This document shows, piece by piece, positions 1 through 6,606 of a stretch of DNA of 7,158 bases. The notes beneath the pieces are model-generated. The model ran no database searches and was not told where the DNA came from. It worked only from the letters and a program-made list of their open reading frames with translations. Positions within the stretch are counted from its first letter, which is position 1. Each line of letters starts with the position of its first letter. Source of the DNA: Desulfovibrio sp. (GTDB lineage Bacteria; Desulfobacterota; Desulfovibrionia; Desulfovibrionales; Desulfovibrionaceae); NCBI GenBank assembly GCA_028708195.1, contig JAQVZK010000120.1, positions 1-7,158 on the forward strand, in the 5' to 3' direction. Position numbers and translations under genes: made by a program.

Positions 1-5
1 CATGC

Positions 6-20
6 ATAGTGCTGCACTAT
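6..20. promoter_or_regulatory. 15-nt palindrome in the valS leader
   Basis: ATAGTGCTGCACTAT is a perfect inverted repeat with 7-nt arms around one central T, ending 25 bases before the valS start codon. With a one-base centre it cannot form a full-length RNA hairpin, so a DNA operator is the simpler reading, although a shorter RNA hairpin is possible. The valS promoter must lie upstream of the window, so the position relative to the transcription start is unknown. The palindrome is seen directly; any regulatory role is inference. Confidence 0.3.
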
Positions 21-45
21 TGCCGCCTTTTACGGAGAATGCAAG

Positions 46-2712
46 ATGGCGGATACCCTCCCCAAGGGCTATGAGCCCCATGACGTGGAAGCCCGGTGGT
101 GCAAACACTGGGAAGAAGACAAGACCTTCACGCCGGACCCGGACGCCCCTGGCGAGCCATATTCCATAGTTATTCCACCGCCCAACGTCACGGGCGCGCT
201 GCATATTGGGCACGCCCTCAACGTCACGCTTATTGACGTGCTCTGCCGTCACGCCCGCCAGAAGGGCAAGAACGTGCTGTGGGTGCCCGGCACAGACCAC
301 GCGGGCATTGCCACGCAAAACGTGGTTGAGCGCGCCCTGGCCAAAGAAGGCAAGGGCCGCAAGGACCTGGGCCGTGAAGCCTTTGTCGACCGCGTGTGGG
401 AATGGCGTGAAGACTACGGGCACCGCATTCTTGACCAGATACGCGCCCTTGGCGCTTCCGTTGACTGGTCGCGCCTGCGCTTTACTATGGATGCAGGCCT
501 TTCAGCCGCGGTGCGCAAGGTTTTTGTGCAGTTGTACAACGAAGACCTGATTTACAAGGGCGACTATATTATCAACTGGTGCTCCCGCTGCCATACGGCC
601 CTGGCCGATGACGAAGTGGAACACGAGCAGAGCAGGGGCAAGCTCTGGAAGGTGCGCTACCTTCTGAAAGACGGCTCCGGTTCCATCACCATTGCCACCA
701 CGCGCCCGGAAACCATCCCCGGCGACACTGCCATCTGCGTGCACCCCGAAGACGAGCGTTACGCCCACATGGTGGGCAAGACGGCCCTTGTGCCCGTGCT
801 TGGGCGCGAAATTCCCGTCATTGCCGACGCCTACGTTGACCGCGAATTCGGCACCGGCGCGCTCAAGGTGACGCCCAGCCACGACCATAATGACTGGATG
901 CTCGGCAAAAAGCACGATCTGCTCTTTATTCAGGCCATTGACGAGAACGGCATCATGAAGGCCGAAGCCGGAATTTATGAAGGCCTGACCAAGGAGGCCT
1001 GCCGCGAAAAAATCGTGGCCGACATCGAAGCCGCCGGTCAGCTTGAAGGCATTGAAGAGCTGGACCACGCCGTGGGCCACTGCTACCGCTGCCACACGGT
1101 GGTGGAGCCGCATGTCTCTACCCAGTGGTTTGTGGCCGCCACCAAGATGGCCCCTGCCGCCCGCGACGCTGTGCCCGGTATGACCCGCATCTTGCCTGAA
1201 AACTGGCTCAAGACCTACAATCACTGGCTCGACAATATCCGCGACTGGTGCATCAGCCGCCAGATATGGTGGGGGCACCGCATCCCCGCCTGGACCTGCG
1301 AGGCCTGCAGCCATCTCATCGTGGCCGAAGAAGCCCCGGACGTCTGCCCCCACTGCGGCAGCGCCAGCCTCAAGCAGGATGAGGACGTGCTGGACACCTG
1401 GTTCTCGTCCGCCCTCTGGCCTTTCTCCACCATGGGCTGGCCCGAAGACACCAAGGATCTGCAACGCTGGTACCCCACATCCGTGCTTGTGACCGGCTTT
1501 GACATCCTGTTTTTCTGGGTGGCCCGCATGATGATGATGGGCATCCATTTTATGGGCAAGCCGCCCTTTGCCGACGTGTATCTGCACGCGCTTGTGCGCG
1601 ATGCTTCTGGCCGCAAGATGTCCAAGTCCACGGGCAATGTCATCAATCCGCTGGAAATGATTGATAAATACGGCTGCGACTCCCTGCGCTTCACCCTCAC
1701 GGCCTTTGCCGCTATGGGGCGCGACATCCGCCTTTCTGAAGACCGCATTGAAGGCTACCGTCATTTTGTCAACAAGCTCTGGAACGCGGCCCGCTTTGCC
1801 CTCATGAACCTGCCCGAAGAAGCCCCGGCCCAGGTGGACCTTGCCAGCATTCAGGGCCTGCACCACCAATGGCTGCTGCACAGGCTTGAGACCGTCAAGC
1901 AGGAAATGGATCAGGCCCTTACAGACTACCGCTTCAATGACGCGGCCCAGTTGGGCTACAAGTTCCTCTGGAACGAGTTCTGCGACTGGTATCTTGAACT
2001 CATCAAGCCCGATATGTACAGCGAAGACGAGCAGCGCAAGGCTGCGGCCCAGTATGTGCTGTGGGTGGCCCTGCGTGAAACCCTCTTGCTGCTGCACCCC
2101 ATCATGCCCTTTGTCACCGCCGAAGTCTGGGCTGCGCTGCCTGTGTCCGCTGGTGAAAAAGCCACTGATCTGGCCCGCGAGCTTTACCCCGCGCTGCGCC
2201 CGGCCTGCGTGCGCCCGGCCGAAGCCGCCAATATGGAGCTTATTCAGGGCGTGATCGTAGCCGTTCGTACCATCAAGGCCGAACTGGGCATCAGCCCCGC
2301 CCACCGCGTCAGCCTGCTGCTGCACCCCGTGGACGCAGTCCAGCAGAACCTGCTGGAAGAAAACCGCGACCTCATGACCACCCTTGCCCGCCTGGACGAA
2401 CTCACCGTAGGGGCTGACGTGGCGGCACCCAAGGCTTCGGCCTCTGCCGTCATCGAAGGCTGTCAGGTTATTGTGCCCCTGCGCGGGGCCGTTGACCTCA
2501 ACGGTGAACTGGTGCGCCTGGACAAGGAACTGACCAAGCTTGAAAAAGACATTGTGGGCATCAACATGAAGCTCAGCAACGAAAGCTTTGTGAGCCGCGC
2601 GCCCGCCGATGTGGTTGAACGTGAACGTGAACGCGCCGGAAAACTGCTGGATGCCAAGGCCAAGCTCGAAGCCCTGCGCGCCCGCTTTGCCGAAGCGTTG
2701 AACGAGGAATAA
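46..2712 (+). CDS. valS: Valyl-tRNA synthetase (ValRS), complete
   Basis: Cytoplasmic class Ia aminoacyl-tRNA synthetase that joins valine to tRNA-Val using ATP and hydrolyses mischarged Thr-tRNA-Val. The 888-aa protein has the full family order. The HIGH signature (53-56) sits in PPPNVTGALHIGHALN. The CP1 editing domain carries TTRPET (218-223) and GTGALKVTPSHDHNDW (269-284). The catalytic DTWFSSALW follows (450-458), then KMSKS (524-528), a helical anticodon-binding domain (about 580-730), and a charged C-terminal tRNA-binding coiled coil (about 820-886, with an ERERER run). Cysteine pairs C179/C182, C346/C349 and C418/C421/C434/C437 look like zinc sites. Length matches the shorter bacterial ValRS type, not the roughly 950-aa enterobacterial one. 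The ATG at 46 follows ACGGAG (32-37) at good spacing, and the first residues are typical for the family. A strong terminator follows, so it appears transcribed separately from rpsL. The promoter is outside the window. The enzyme looks intact. Confidence 0.97.
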   Translation: MADTLPKGYEPHDVEARWCKHWEEDKTFTPDPDAPGEPYSIVIPPPNVTGALHIGHALNVTLIDVLCRHARQKGKNVLWVPGTDHAGIATQNVVERALAKEGKGRKDLGREAFVDRVWEWREDYGHRILDQIRALGASVDWSRLRFTMDAGLSAAVRKVFVQLYNEDLIYKGDYIINWCSRCHTALADDEVEHEQSRGKLWKVRYLLKDGSGSITIATTRPETIPGDTAICVHPEDERYAHMVGKTALVPVLGREIPVIADAYVDREFGTGALKVTPSHDHNDWMLGKKHDLLFIQAIDENGIMKAEAGIYEGLTKEACREKIVADIEAAGQLEGIEELDHAVGHCYRCHTVVEPHVSTQWFVAATKMAPAARDAVPGMTRILPENWLKTYNHWLDNIRDWCISRQIWWGHRIPAWTCEACSHLIVAEEAPDVCPHCGSASLKQDEDVLDTWFSSALWPFSTMGWPEDTKDLQRWYPTSVLVTGFDILFFWVARMMMMGIHFMGKPPFADVYLHALVRDASGRKMSKSTGNVINPLEMIDKYGCDSLRFTLTAFAAMGRDIRLSEDRIEGYRHFVNKLWNAARFALMNLPEEAPAQVDLASIQGLHHQWLLHRLETVKQEMDQALTDYRFNDAAQLGYKFLWNEFCDWYLELIKPDMYSEDEQRKAAAQYVLWVALRETLLLLHPIMPFVTAEVWAALPVSAGEKATDLARELYPALRPACVRPAEAANMELIQGVIVAVRTIKAELGISPAHRVSLLLHPVDAVQQNLLEENRDLMTTLARLDELTVGADVAAPKASASAVIEGCQVIVPLRGAVDLNGELVRLDKELTKLEKDIVGINMKLSNESFVSRAPADVVERERERAGKLLDAKAKLEALRARFAEALNEE

Positions 2713-2733
2713 TCCTGTTTGGGGGGCTGGAAT

Positions 2734-2807
2734 GTTTTTGTGGGGGAGGGGCTCTTTTAAAAAAGAGTCCCTCCCCCCCCTCCCCCTAAAACTTTTATCT
2801 TTATTTT
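2734..2807 (+). terminator. Intrinsic terminator after valS
   Basis: The left arm (2742-2758) is GGGGGAGGGG followed by CTCTTTT; the right arm (2761-2777) is AAAAGAG followed by TCCCTCCCCC. The arms pair throughout, with one G-U pair (2751/2768) and an A/T centre that opens into a small loop. An outer GTTTT (2734-2738) can also pair with AAAAC (2788-2792). A second C-run (2778-2786) separates the stem from the T-rich tail CTTTTATCTTTATTTT (2792-2807), so the right arm can slip against the G-runs. The stem begins about 30 bases after the valS stop codon and should end valS transcription. Confidence 0.85.
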
Positions 2808-3014
2808 GTCGTGTTACGTGGGCTTCGTTCTCTTTGGGCGGAAGTTCGACATGGCCGCCTGCCTTGGCCCTGGCCTTATTGGTATGGACGTTCTTGTCAT
2901 ACATTTTTTTTCAGGCTCCATGCCGCAGTAGATGACTGGCGGCAACAGGCTGCAAAAACATGTTTTTCTGGGATACCAGAAAAATAATCCACGGCTTTCA
3001 AGGCCGAGGCGCTA
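2808..3014. other. Non-coding spacer between valS terminator and str promoter
   Basis: No convincing gene is visible. Short open frames here have no ribosome binding site, and the longest on the + strand would begin inside the terminator. Contents seen are a T8 run (2904-2911), the overlapping palindromes described separately (2954-2984), and a small hairpin with CGGCTT (2992-2997) facing AGGCCG (3001-3006) around a TCA loop. No tRNA-like fold was recognised. Confidence 0.6.
2954..2984. repeat. Overlapping A5/T5/A5 palindromes upstream of str promoter
   Basis: AAAAACATGTTTTT (2954-2967) is a perfect 14-nt palindrome. Its T5 is also the start of a second perfect inverted repeat: TTTTTCTGG (2963-2971), loop GATA, then CCAGAAAAA (2976-2984). 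The central T5 can therefore pair with either flanking A5, giving two mutually exclusive folds, or the element may simply be a bent or protein-bound DNA site. It ends 30 bases before the -35 box of the rpsL promoter. Nothing in this stretch looks coding, and no T-tail follows, so it is not an obvious terminator. Confidence 0.55.
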
Positions 3015-3043
3015 TTGACAGTTCTTGGTAGGCAGGCTATGAC
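3015..3043 (+). promoter_or_regulatory. Sigma-70-type promoter of the str operon
   Basis: A perfect -35 hexamer TTGACA (3015-3020) is followed by an optimal 17-base spacer (3021-3037) and a -10 TATGAC (3038-3043), which keeps four of six consensus bases including the key A at position 2. Transcription should start near 3050, leaving a leader of about 47 bases before the rpsL start codon. A strong housekeeping promoter is what a ribosomal protein operon needs, and it shows that rpsL does not depend on read-through from valS. Confidence 0.78.
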
Positions 3044-3096
3044 CTGTCCTCTTTTAGGATTTAGTTCAGAGTAATATTCCAATATGGAGAGAAAGA

Positions 3097-3468
3097 ATGC
3101 CCACTATTAACCAGCTTATCCGCATTGAGCGGAAGGCCGTGCTGAAACGCAAAAAGACCCCCGCCCTGCAGGCCTGCCCGCAGCGTCGTGGCGTTTGCAC
3201 CCGCGTTTACACCACCACCCCTAAAAAGCCTAACTCCGCCTTGCGTAAGGTTGCCCGTGTGCGCCTGACCAACGGCATCGAAGTCACGGCTTACATCCCC
3301 GGTGAAGGCCACAACCTTCAGGAACACTCCGTGGTTATCATCCGCGGCGGTCGTGTAAAAGACTTGCCCGGTGTGCGTTACCACATTGTGCGCGGTACCC
3401 TGGATACCTCAGGTGTGGCCGATCGTCGCAAGAGTCGCTCCAAGTACGGCGCCAAGCGCCCCAAATAA
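3097..3468 (+). CDS. rpsL: 30S ribosomal protein S12
   Basis: S12 lies at the interface of the 30S decoding centre, where it contacts the A-site codon-anticodon helix and controls accuracy. The 123-aa product matches the family along its whole length: [20 protein letters not shown] (27-46), the [10 protein letters not shown] block (69-78) and [13 protein letters not shown] (84-96), ending in the basic KYGAKRPK tail. K43 and K88, the sites of classic streptomycin-resistance substitutions, are both the wild-type lysine, so streptomycin sensitivity at this target is expected. D89 is the residue methylthiolated in other bacteria. The start ATG follows TGGAGA (3085-3090) at normal spacing. It is the first gene of the rpsL-rpsG-fusA operon, downstream of a strong promoter. 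Nothing is truncated. Confidence 0.98.
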   Translation: MPTINQLIRIERKAVLKRKKTPALQACPQRRGVCTRVYTTTPKKPNSALRKVARVRLTNGIEVTAYIPGEGHNLQEHSVVIIRGGRVKDLPGVRYHIVRGTLDTSGVADRRKSRSKYGAKRPK

Positions 3469-3503
3469 GGTTTTATCACTTGTATACGGCGTGCGCCATG
3501 CGG

Positions 3504-3570
3504 CGCGCCAGGCCGCCCGCTTTTGCGGAGCGCCGGCGCGTTGCGGGGTTGGTGACGCCGAAACCCCGCA
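3504..3570 (+). promoter_or_regulatory. Two tandem hairpins between rpsL and rpsG; possible S7 control site
   Basis: The 117-base rpsL-rpsG gap contains two stable folds. In the first, CGCGCC (3504-3509) pairs with GGCGCG (3535-3540), then GGC (3511-3513) with GCC (3532-3534), and after a 3x3 internal loop CCGC (3517-3520) with GCGG (3525-3528) around TTTT. In the second, TGCGGGGTT (3542-3550) pairs with AACCCCGCA (3562-3570), ending only two bases before the rpsG Shine-Dalgarno AAGGAG (3573-3578). No T-run follows, so neither is an intrinsic terminator. In Escherichia coli the corresponding gap binds S7, which represses its own translation; position suggests the same here, but no similarity to the 16S rRNA S7 site was demonstrated. 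Confidence 0.5.
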
Positions 3571-3585
3571 TGAAGGAGAAACCCC

Positions 3586-4056
3586 ATGCCCCGTAAAGGT
3601 CCTGTTCCCAAAAGGGAAGTGTTGCCCGATCCGATTTACTCCAGCCGTCTTGTCACCAAGGTCGTGAACCGGCTTATGTACGACGGTAAAAAGGGCGCCG
3701 CTGAAAAGATTTTCTACAGCGCGTTGGAAACCCTGGCCGAAAAAACCACTGAAGATCCCATGCGCGCCTTTGAAAAGGCCCTGGATAACGTGAAGCCCCA
3801 CATGGAAGTCAAGGCTCGCCGTGTTGGCGGTGCGACCTACCAGGTGCCTATGGAAGTGCGCCCTGAGCGTCAGGTTTCCTTGTCTATTCGCTGGCTTATC
3901 AACTATGCACGCTCCCGCGGCGAAAAAGGCATGACTGCCAAGCTTGCCGCCGAACTGCTGGATGCTTTCAACGGGCGCGGTGGCGCTGTGAAAAAGCGCG
4001 AAGATACCCACCGCATGGCTGATGCCAACAAGGCCTTCTCACATTACCGCTGGTAA
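3586..4056 (+). CDS. rpsG: 30S ribosomal protein S7
   Basis: S7 is the primary 16S rRNA-binding protein that starts assembly of the 30S head, and it lines the exit-site tRNA. The 156-aa product shows the family signature in [20 protein letters not shown] (15-34) followed by [10 protein letters not shown] (35-44), the basic beta-hairpin [17 protein letters not shown] (80-96), the helix [15 protein letters not shown] (102-116), and the C-terminal [20 protein letters not shown] (137-156). The 156-aa length with a YRW end is the short bacterial form, without the C-terminal extension seen in some enterobacteria. The start ATG follows AAGGAG (3573-3578) at normal spacing. It is the second gene of the operon, and its ribosome binding site lies immediately after a hairpin that could limit access. 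Confidence 0.98.
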   Translation: MPRKGPVPKREVLPDPIYSSRLVTKVVNRLMYDGKKGAAEKIFYSALETLAEKTTEDPMRAFEKALDNVKPHMEVKARRVGGATYQVPMEVRPERQVSLSIRWLINYARSRGEKGMTAKLAAELLDAFNGRGGAVKKREDTHRMADANKAFSHYRW

Positions 4057-4088
4057 GAGGCCTTCCCGATCTTTTTCATGAATGTATC

Positions 4089-4124
4089 CCGGCGCCGCAT
4101 CCGTAAGGAAGCGGCGTCGGTTTT
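4089..4124 (+). terminator. Terminator-like hairpin between rpsG and fusA (possible attenuator)
   Basis: CCGGCGCCGC (4089-4098) pairs with GCGGCGTCGG (4111-4120): ten pairs including one G-U. After an A-A mismatch, TCC (4100-4102) pairs with GGA (4107-4109) around a GTAA tetraloop (4103-4106), a member of the stable GNRA class. TTTT (4121-4124) follows immediately, then A and C. The stem is strong but the T-run is only four bases, so partial termination or a processing/stability element is more plausible than a full stop. I see no convincing promoter between here and fusA, so fusA transcripts presumably have to pass through it. Confidence 0.55.
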
Positions 4125-4147
4125 ACACCACATCGCATCCGCAGTAT

Positions 4148-4152
4148 GGAGG
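4148..4152 (+). promoter_or_regulatory. Shine-Dalgarno site that fixes the fusA start
   Basis: GGAGG lies eight bases before GTG 4161, ideal spacing for initiation there. The in-frame ATG at 4146 overlaps this same element (ATGGAGG) and has no separate ribosome binding site upstream, so it is not the real start. Confidence 0.85.
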
Positions 4153-4160
4153 ATAACCCT

Positions 4161-6239
4161 GTGTCCCGCACCGTTCCTGTAAACAAACAGCGCAATATCG
4201 GCATCATGGCCCATATTGACGCCGGCAAGACCACCACCACCGAGCGCATACTTTTTTATACCGGCGTTAACCACAAGATTGGTGAAACGCACGAAGGCCA
4301 GGCCACTATGGACTGGATGGAGCAGGAACAGGAGCGTGGCATCACCATTACCTCCGCTGCTACCACCTGCTTCTGGAAAGACTGCCGCATCAATATCATC
4401 GACACTCCCGGCCACGTTGACTTCACCATTGAAGTTGAACGCTCCCTGCGCGTGCTCGACGGCGCTGTCTGCGTGTTTGACGCCGTTGCCGGTGTTGAGC
4501 CGCAGTCTGAAACCGTGTGGCGTCAGGCTGACCGCTATCATGTGCCCCGCATCTGCTTTGTGAACAAGATGGACCGCCTGGGTGCCAACTTTTTCCGCTG
4601 TGTGGACATGATCCACGACCGCCTGGGCGCCAAGCCCGTGCCCCTGCAGTTGCCCATCGGCGCTGAAGACAAGTTTGAAGGCGTGGTGGACCTTGTGAGC
4701 GGTCAGGCCATCCGTTTTGACAAGAGCAGCAAGGGTGCGGAATTTGTCATTGAAGGCGTGCCCGCCGAAATGATGGATCTTTACGAAAAAAAGCGCCACG
4801 AAATGGTGGAAGCTGTCGCTGAAGAAGACGAAGTGCTGCTCGAAAAGTACCTGGGCGGTGAAGACCTGTCGGAAGAGGAAATCCTTTCCTGCATCCGCAA
4901 GGCCACCATTGGCCGTGCCATCGTGCCCGTCATGTGCGGCTCGGCTTTCCGCAACATGGGTGTGCAGCCCCTGCTTGACGCCGTGGTGGAATTCTTGCCT
5001 TCGCCTGTGGACATCCCGCCCATGCCCGGTCATGTGCCCGGCAAGGAAGACGAAATCATCGAGTGCAGTTGCAACGACAAAGAGCCCTTTGCCGGCCTTG
5101 TGTTCAAGCTTTTCTCCGACCCCTTCATCGGTCACTTGTCCTTCTTCCGCATTTATTCCGGCTTCCTTGAATCCGGCATGACCGTGTACAACGCCAACAC
5201 CTGCAAGCGTGAGCGTATAGGCCGTATCCTCAAGATGCACGCCAACAAGCGCGAAGACGTGAAATGGGCTGGCGCGGGCGACATTGTGGCCCTGGTGGGC
5301 CTCAAAAACGCTTCCACCGGTGACACCCTGTGCGACGAAAAGCGCCCTGTCATCCTGGAATCGCTGAATATCCCCGAGCCGGTTATTGAAGTGGCCATTG
5401 AGCCCAAAACCAAGGCCGACCGCGACGCCCTTTCTGCCGCCCTCAACAAGCTGGCCAAAGAAGACCCCTCCTTCCGCGTCAAGGGCGACGAAGAAACCAA
5501 CCAGACCCTCATCGCCGGTATGGGCGAACTGCATCTGGAAATCATCGTTGACCGCCTGACCCGCGAATTTGGCGTGAACGCCAATGTGGGCAAGCCCCAG
5601 GTTGCCTACCGTGAAACCATTTCCAAGCCCTCCAAGTCCGACCTCAAGCATGCCAAACAGTCCGGTGGCCGTGGCCAGTACGGCCATGTTGTCATCGAGG
5701 TCGAACCCAACCCCGGCAAGGGCTATGAGTTCACCAACGGCATCACCGGCGGCGTCATCCCCAAGGAATACATCCCCGCAGTGGACAAGGGTATCAACGA
5801 TGCCCTGAAGTCCGGCGTTATGGCTGGCTTCCCCGTGGTGGACGTGAAGGTCAAGCTGATCTTCGGCTCCTACCACGAAGTGGACTCGTCCGAACAGGCC
5901 TTCTACGTGGCTGGCTCTATGGCTATCAAAGACGCCATGCACAAGTCCGGCCCTGTGCTGCTTGAACCCATCATGGACGTGGAAGTGGTTACGCCTGAAG
6001 AATACCTCGGCGACGTCATGGGCGACCTCAATGGCCGCCGTGGCCGTGTGCAGAGCATGGAAGCCCGCGCTGGCGGCGCACAGAGCGTGCGCGCCCAGGT
6101 GCCGCTGTCCTCCATGTTCGGCTATGCCACTGACCTGCGTTCGCGCACTCAGGGCCGCGCCACCTTCACCATGCAGTTCGATCATTACGAAAAGGTGCCC
6201 CAGGCCATTTCTGACGAAATTCAGAAGAGCAGAACATAG
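4161..6239 (+). CDS. fusA: Translation elongation factor G (EF-G), GTG start
   Basis: Cytosolic GTPase that moves tRNAs and mRNA through the ribosome after peptide bond formation and, with ribosome recycling factor, splits terminated ribosomes. From GTG 4161 the protein is 692 aa with all five GTPase motifs: AHIDAGKT (17-24), RGITI (59-63), DTPGH (81-85, with catalytic His85), NKMD (135-138) and GSAF (260-263). Domain II spans about 300-400 and domain III about 405-480. Domain IV spans about 480-605, with the tip loop [13 protein letters not shown] (569-581) reaching the decoding site, and domain V about 605-675. Starting at GTG gives [15 protein letters not shown], which aligns with known EF-G N-termini; the upstream ATG would add five unneeded residues. 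It is the last gene of the str operon here, ends in TAG, and is followed by two hairpins; no tuf follows. It looks like the canonical translocase, not a tetracycline-protection paralogue. Confidence 0.97.
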   Translation: MSRTVPVNKQRNIGIMAHIDAGKTTTTERILFYTGVNHKIGETHEGQATMDWMEQEQERGITITSAATTCFWKDCRINIIDTPGHVDFTIEVERSLRVLDGAVCVFDAVAGVEPQSETVWRQADRYHVPRICFVNKMDRLGANFFRCVDMIHDRLGAKPVPLQLPIGAEDKFEGVVDLVSGQAIRFDKSSKGAEFVIEGVPAEMMDLYEKKRHEMVEAVAEEDEVLLEKYLGGEDLSEEEILSCIRKATIGRAIVPVMCGSAFRNMGVQPLLDAVVEFLPSPVDIPPMPGHVPGKEDEIIECSCNDKEPFAGLVFKLFSDPFIGHLSFFRIYSGFLESGMTVYNANTCKRERIGRILKMHANKREDVKWAGAGDIVALVGLKNASTGDTLCDEKRPVILESLNIPEPVIEVAIEPKTKADRDALSAALNKLAKEDPSFRVKGDEETNQTLIAGMGELHLEIIVDRLTREFGVNANVGKPQVAYRETISKPSKSDLKHAKQSGGRGQYGHVVIEVEPNPGKGYEFTNGITGGVIPKEYIPAVDKGINDALKSGVMAGFPVVDVKVKLIFGSYHEVDSSEQAFYVAGSMAIKDAMHKSGPVLLEPIMDVEVVTPEEYLGDVMGDLNGRRGRVQSMEARAGGAQSVRAQVPLSSMFGYATDLRSRTQGRATFTMQFDHYEKVPQAISDEIQKSRT

Positions 6240-6246
6240 GCATCAG

Positions 6247-6279
6247 ACGGGCCGACGCATCTTTGGTGCGCCGGCCCGT
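6247..6279 (+). terminator. Strong hairpin just after fusA
   Basis: ACGGGCCG (6247-6254) pairs with CGGCCCGT (6272-6279). After an A-C mismatch, CGCA (6256-6259) pairs with TGCG (6267-6270), leaving a seven-base loop. It begins eight bases after the fusA stop codon. The tail (GCCCTTCATG) has no proper T-run, so it may be a 3'-end stabiliser or a weak terminator backed up by the next hairpin. Confidence 0.5.
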
Positions 6280-6327
6280 GCCCTTCATGCCCAGGGCTGG
6301 TAAGACCTGCCCAAGGCATAAGAAGAC

Positions 6328-6375
6328 AGGGGAAGGATATCTGCCAGACAGGCGAGATTCCTTCCCCTTGGTTTT
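6328..6375 (+). terminator. Intrinsic terminator of the str operon
   Basis: AGGGGAAGGA (6328-6337) pairs perfectly with TCCTTCCCCT (6359-6368). The stem continues with ATCT (6339-6342) against AGAT (6355-6358) and GCC (6343-6345) against GGC (6351-6353), with single bulges at 6338 and 6354 and the loop AGACA. The tail TGGTTTT (6369-6375) is short but T-rich. It lies about 90 bases after fusA and should separate the str operon from argJ. Confidence 0.75.
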
Positions 6376-6395
6376 GGCTGAAGCTGTTTTATACT
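6368..6395 (+). promoter_or_regulatory. Possible promoter overlapping the terminator tail
   Basis: TATACT (6390-6395) matches five of six -10 consensus bases. With a 16-base spacer the -35 would be TTGGTT (6368-6373), which keeps only the first three consensus bases. Transcription would start near 6402 and give argJ a leader of about 310 bases. This is the best promoter candidate I see between fusA and argJ, but the -35 is weak and no second independent signal supports it. Confidence 0.3.
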
Positions 6396-6493
6396 GCCCC
6401 GGCTCGTGCCGCCGATGCCCGGCCTTTCTGCCGTAGCCCTTGCATGCAGGCAGCTTTTTGCTGCCTCAATGTCAGAACAGGCAACCGGAAGAT

Positions 6494-6515
6494 ATTGAAA
6501 AGAGTTACTTTCAAT
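6494..6515. repeat. Inverted repeat ATTGAAA / TTTCAAT
   Basis: ATTGAAA (6494-6500) and TTTCAAT (6509-6515) form a perfect 7-bp inverted repeat with an 8-base spacer. Total span (22 bases) and A/T-rich half-sites are typical of binding sites for dimeric helix-turn-helix regulators; as RNA it would be only a weak hairpin. It lies about 195 bases before argJ. A regulatory role is inferred from form and position only. Confidence 0.4.
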
Positions 6516-6523
6516 GAGAAGGT

Positions 6524-6546
6524 GTCTGACAGAACAGGCGCGGGCA
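6524..6546 (+). repeat. Direct repeat copy 1 upstream of argJ
   Basis: A 23-base unit starting GTCTGAC and ending CGGGCA, identical at 20 of 23 positions to the copy at 6584-6606, exactly 60 bases downstream. Its left end with the preceding base forms the 9-nt palindrome TGTCTGACA (6523-6531). The internal 8-mer CAGAACAG (6530-6537) also occurs at 6473-6480. Confidence 0.6.
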
Positions 6547-6583
6547 ATACAATGGGCCGACATCGACGGCTCGTCAGGTTTGC

Positions 6584-6606
6584 GTCTGACGGAACAGGTT
6601 CGGGCA
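6584..6606 (+). repeat. Direct repeat copy 2 upstream of argJ
   Basis: Second copy of the 23-base unit. Its palindrome is CGTCTGACG (6583-6591): relative to copy 1 both outer bases changed together (T to C and A to G), so the dyad symmetry is kept. CGTCAG (6572-6577) just upstream can also pair with CTGACG (6586-6591). The related 8-mer CGGAACAG occurs in this copy (6590-6597) and again at 6673-6680, near the argJ ribosome binding site. A 7-bp hairpin (6607-6625) begins at the next base. Confidence 0.6.

Noticed and set aside
1..45. T-box or other riboswitch controlling valS
   Set aside because: Only 45 bases of leader are present, with no T-box core sequence or terminator/antiterminator pair; it cannot be tested in this window.
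1527..1541. ATG repeat in valS (four Met in a row)
   Set aside because: It encodes a Met-rich stretch in a region of ValRS where such residues are normal; no sign of repeat expansion.
502..2904. 800-aa open frame on the - strand
   Set aside because: Antisense shadow of valS caused by GC-rich third positions. It runs through the valS terminator, matches no protein family I know, and the + strand gene has every ValRS motif.
2732..2935. 67-aa hydrophobic + strand frame
   Set aside because: It begins inside the valS terminator hairpin and has no ribosome binding site; the apparent hydrophobic stretch comes from the T- and C-rich DNA.
2808..3014. Possible tRNA or small RNA gene in the spacer
   Set aside because: I found no cloverleaf, T-loop consensus or CCA end; the only structures are the palindromes already listed.
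3409..4011. 200-aa - strand frame across rpsG and the rpsL end
   Set aside because: It overlaps two certain ribosomal protein genes on the opposite strand and shows no known motif.
4044..6185. 713-aa open frame on the - strand
   Set aside because: Antisense shadow of fusA. Its composition is rich in His, Gly and Val, as expected from reversed GC-rich codons.
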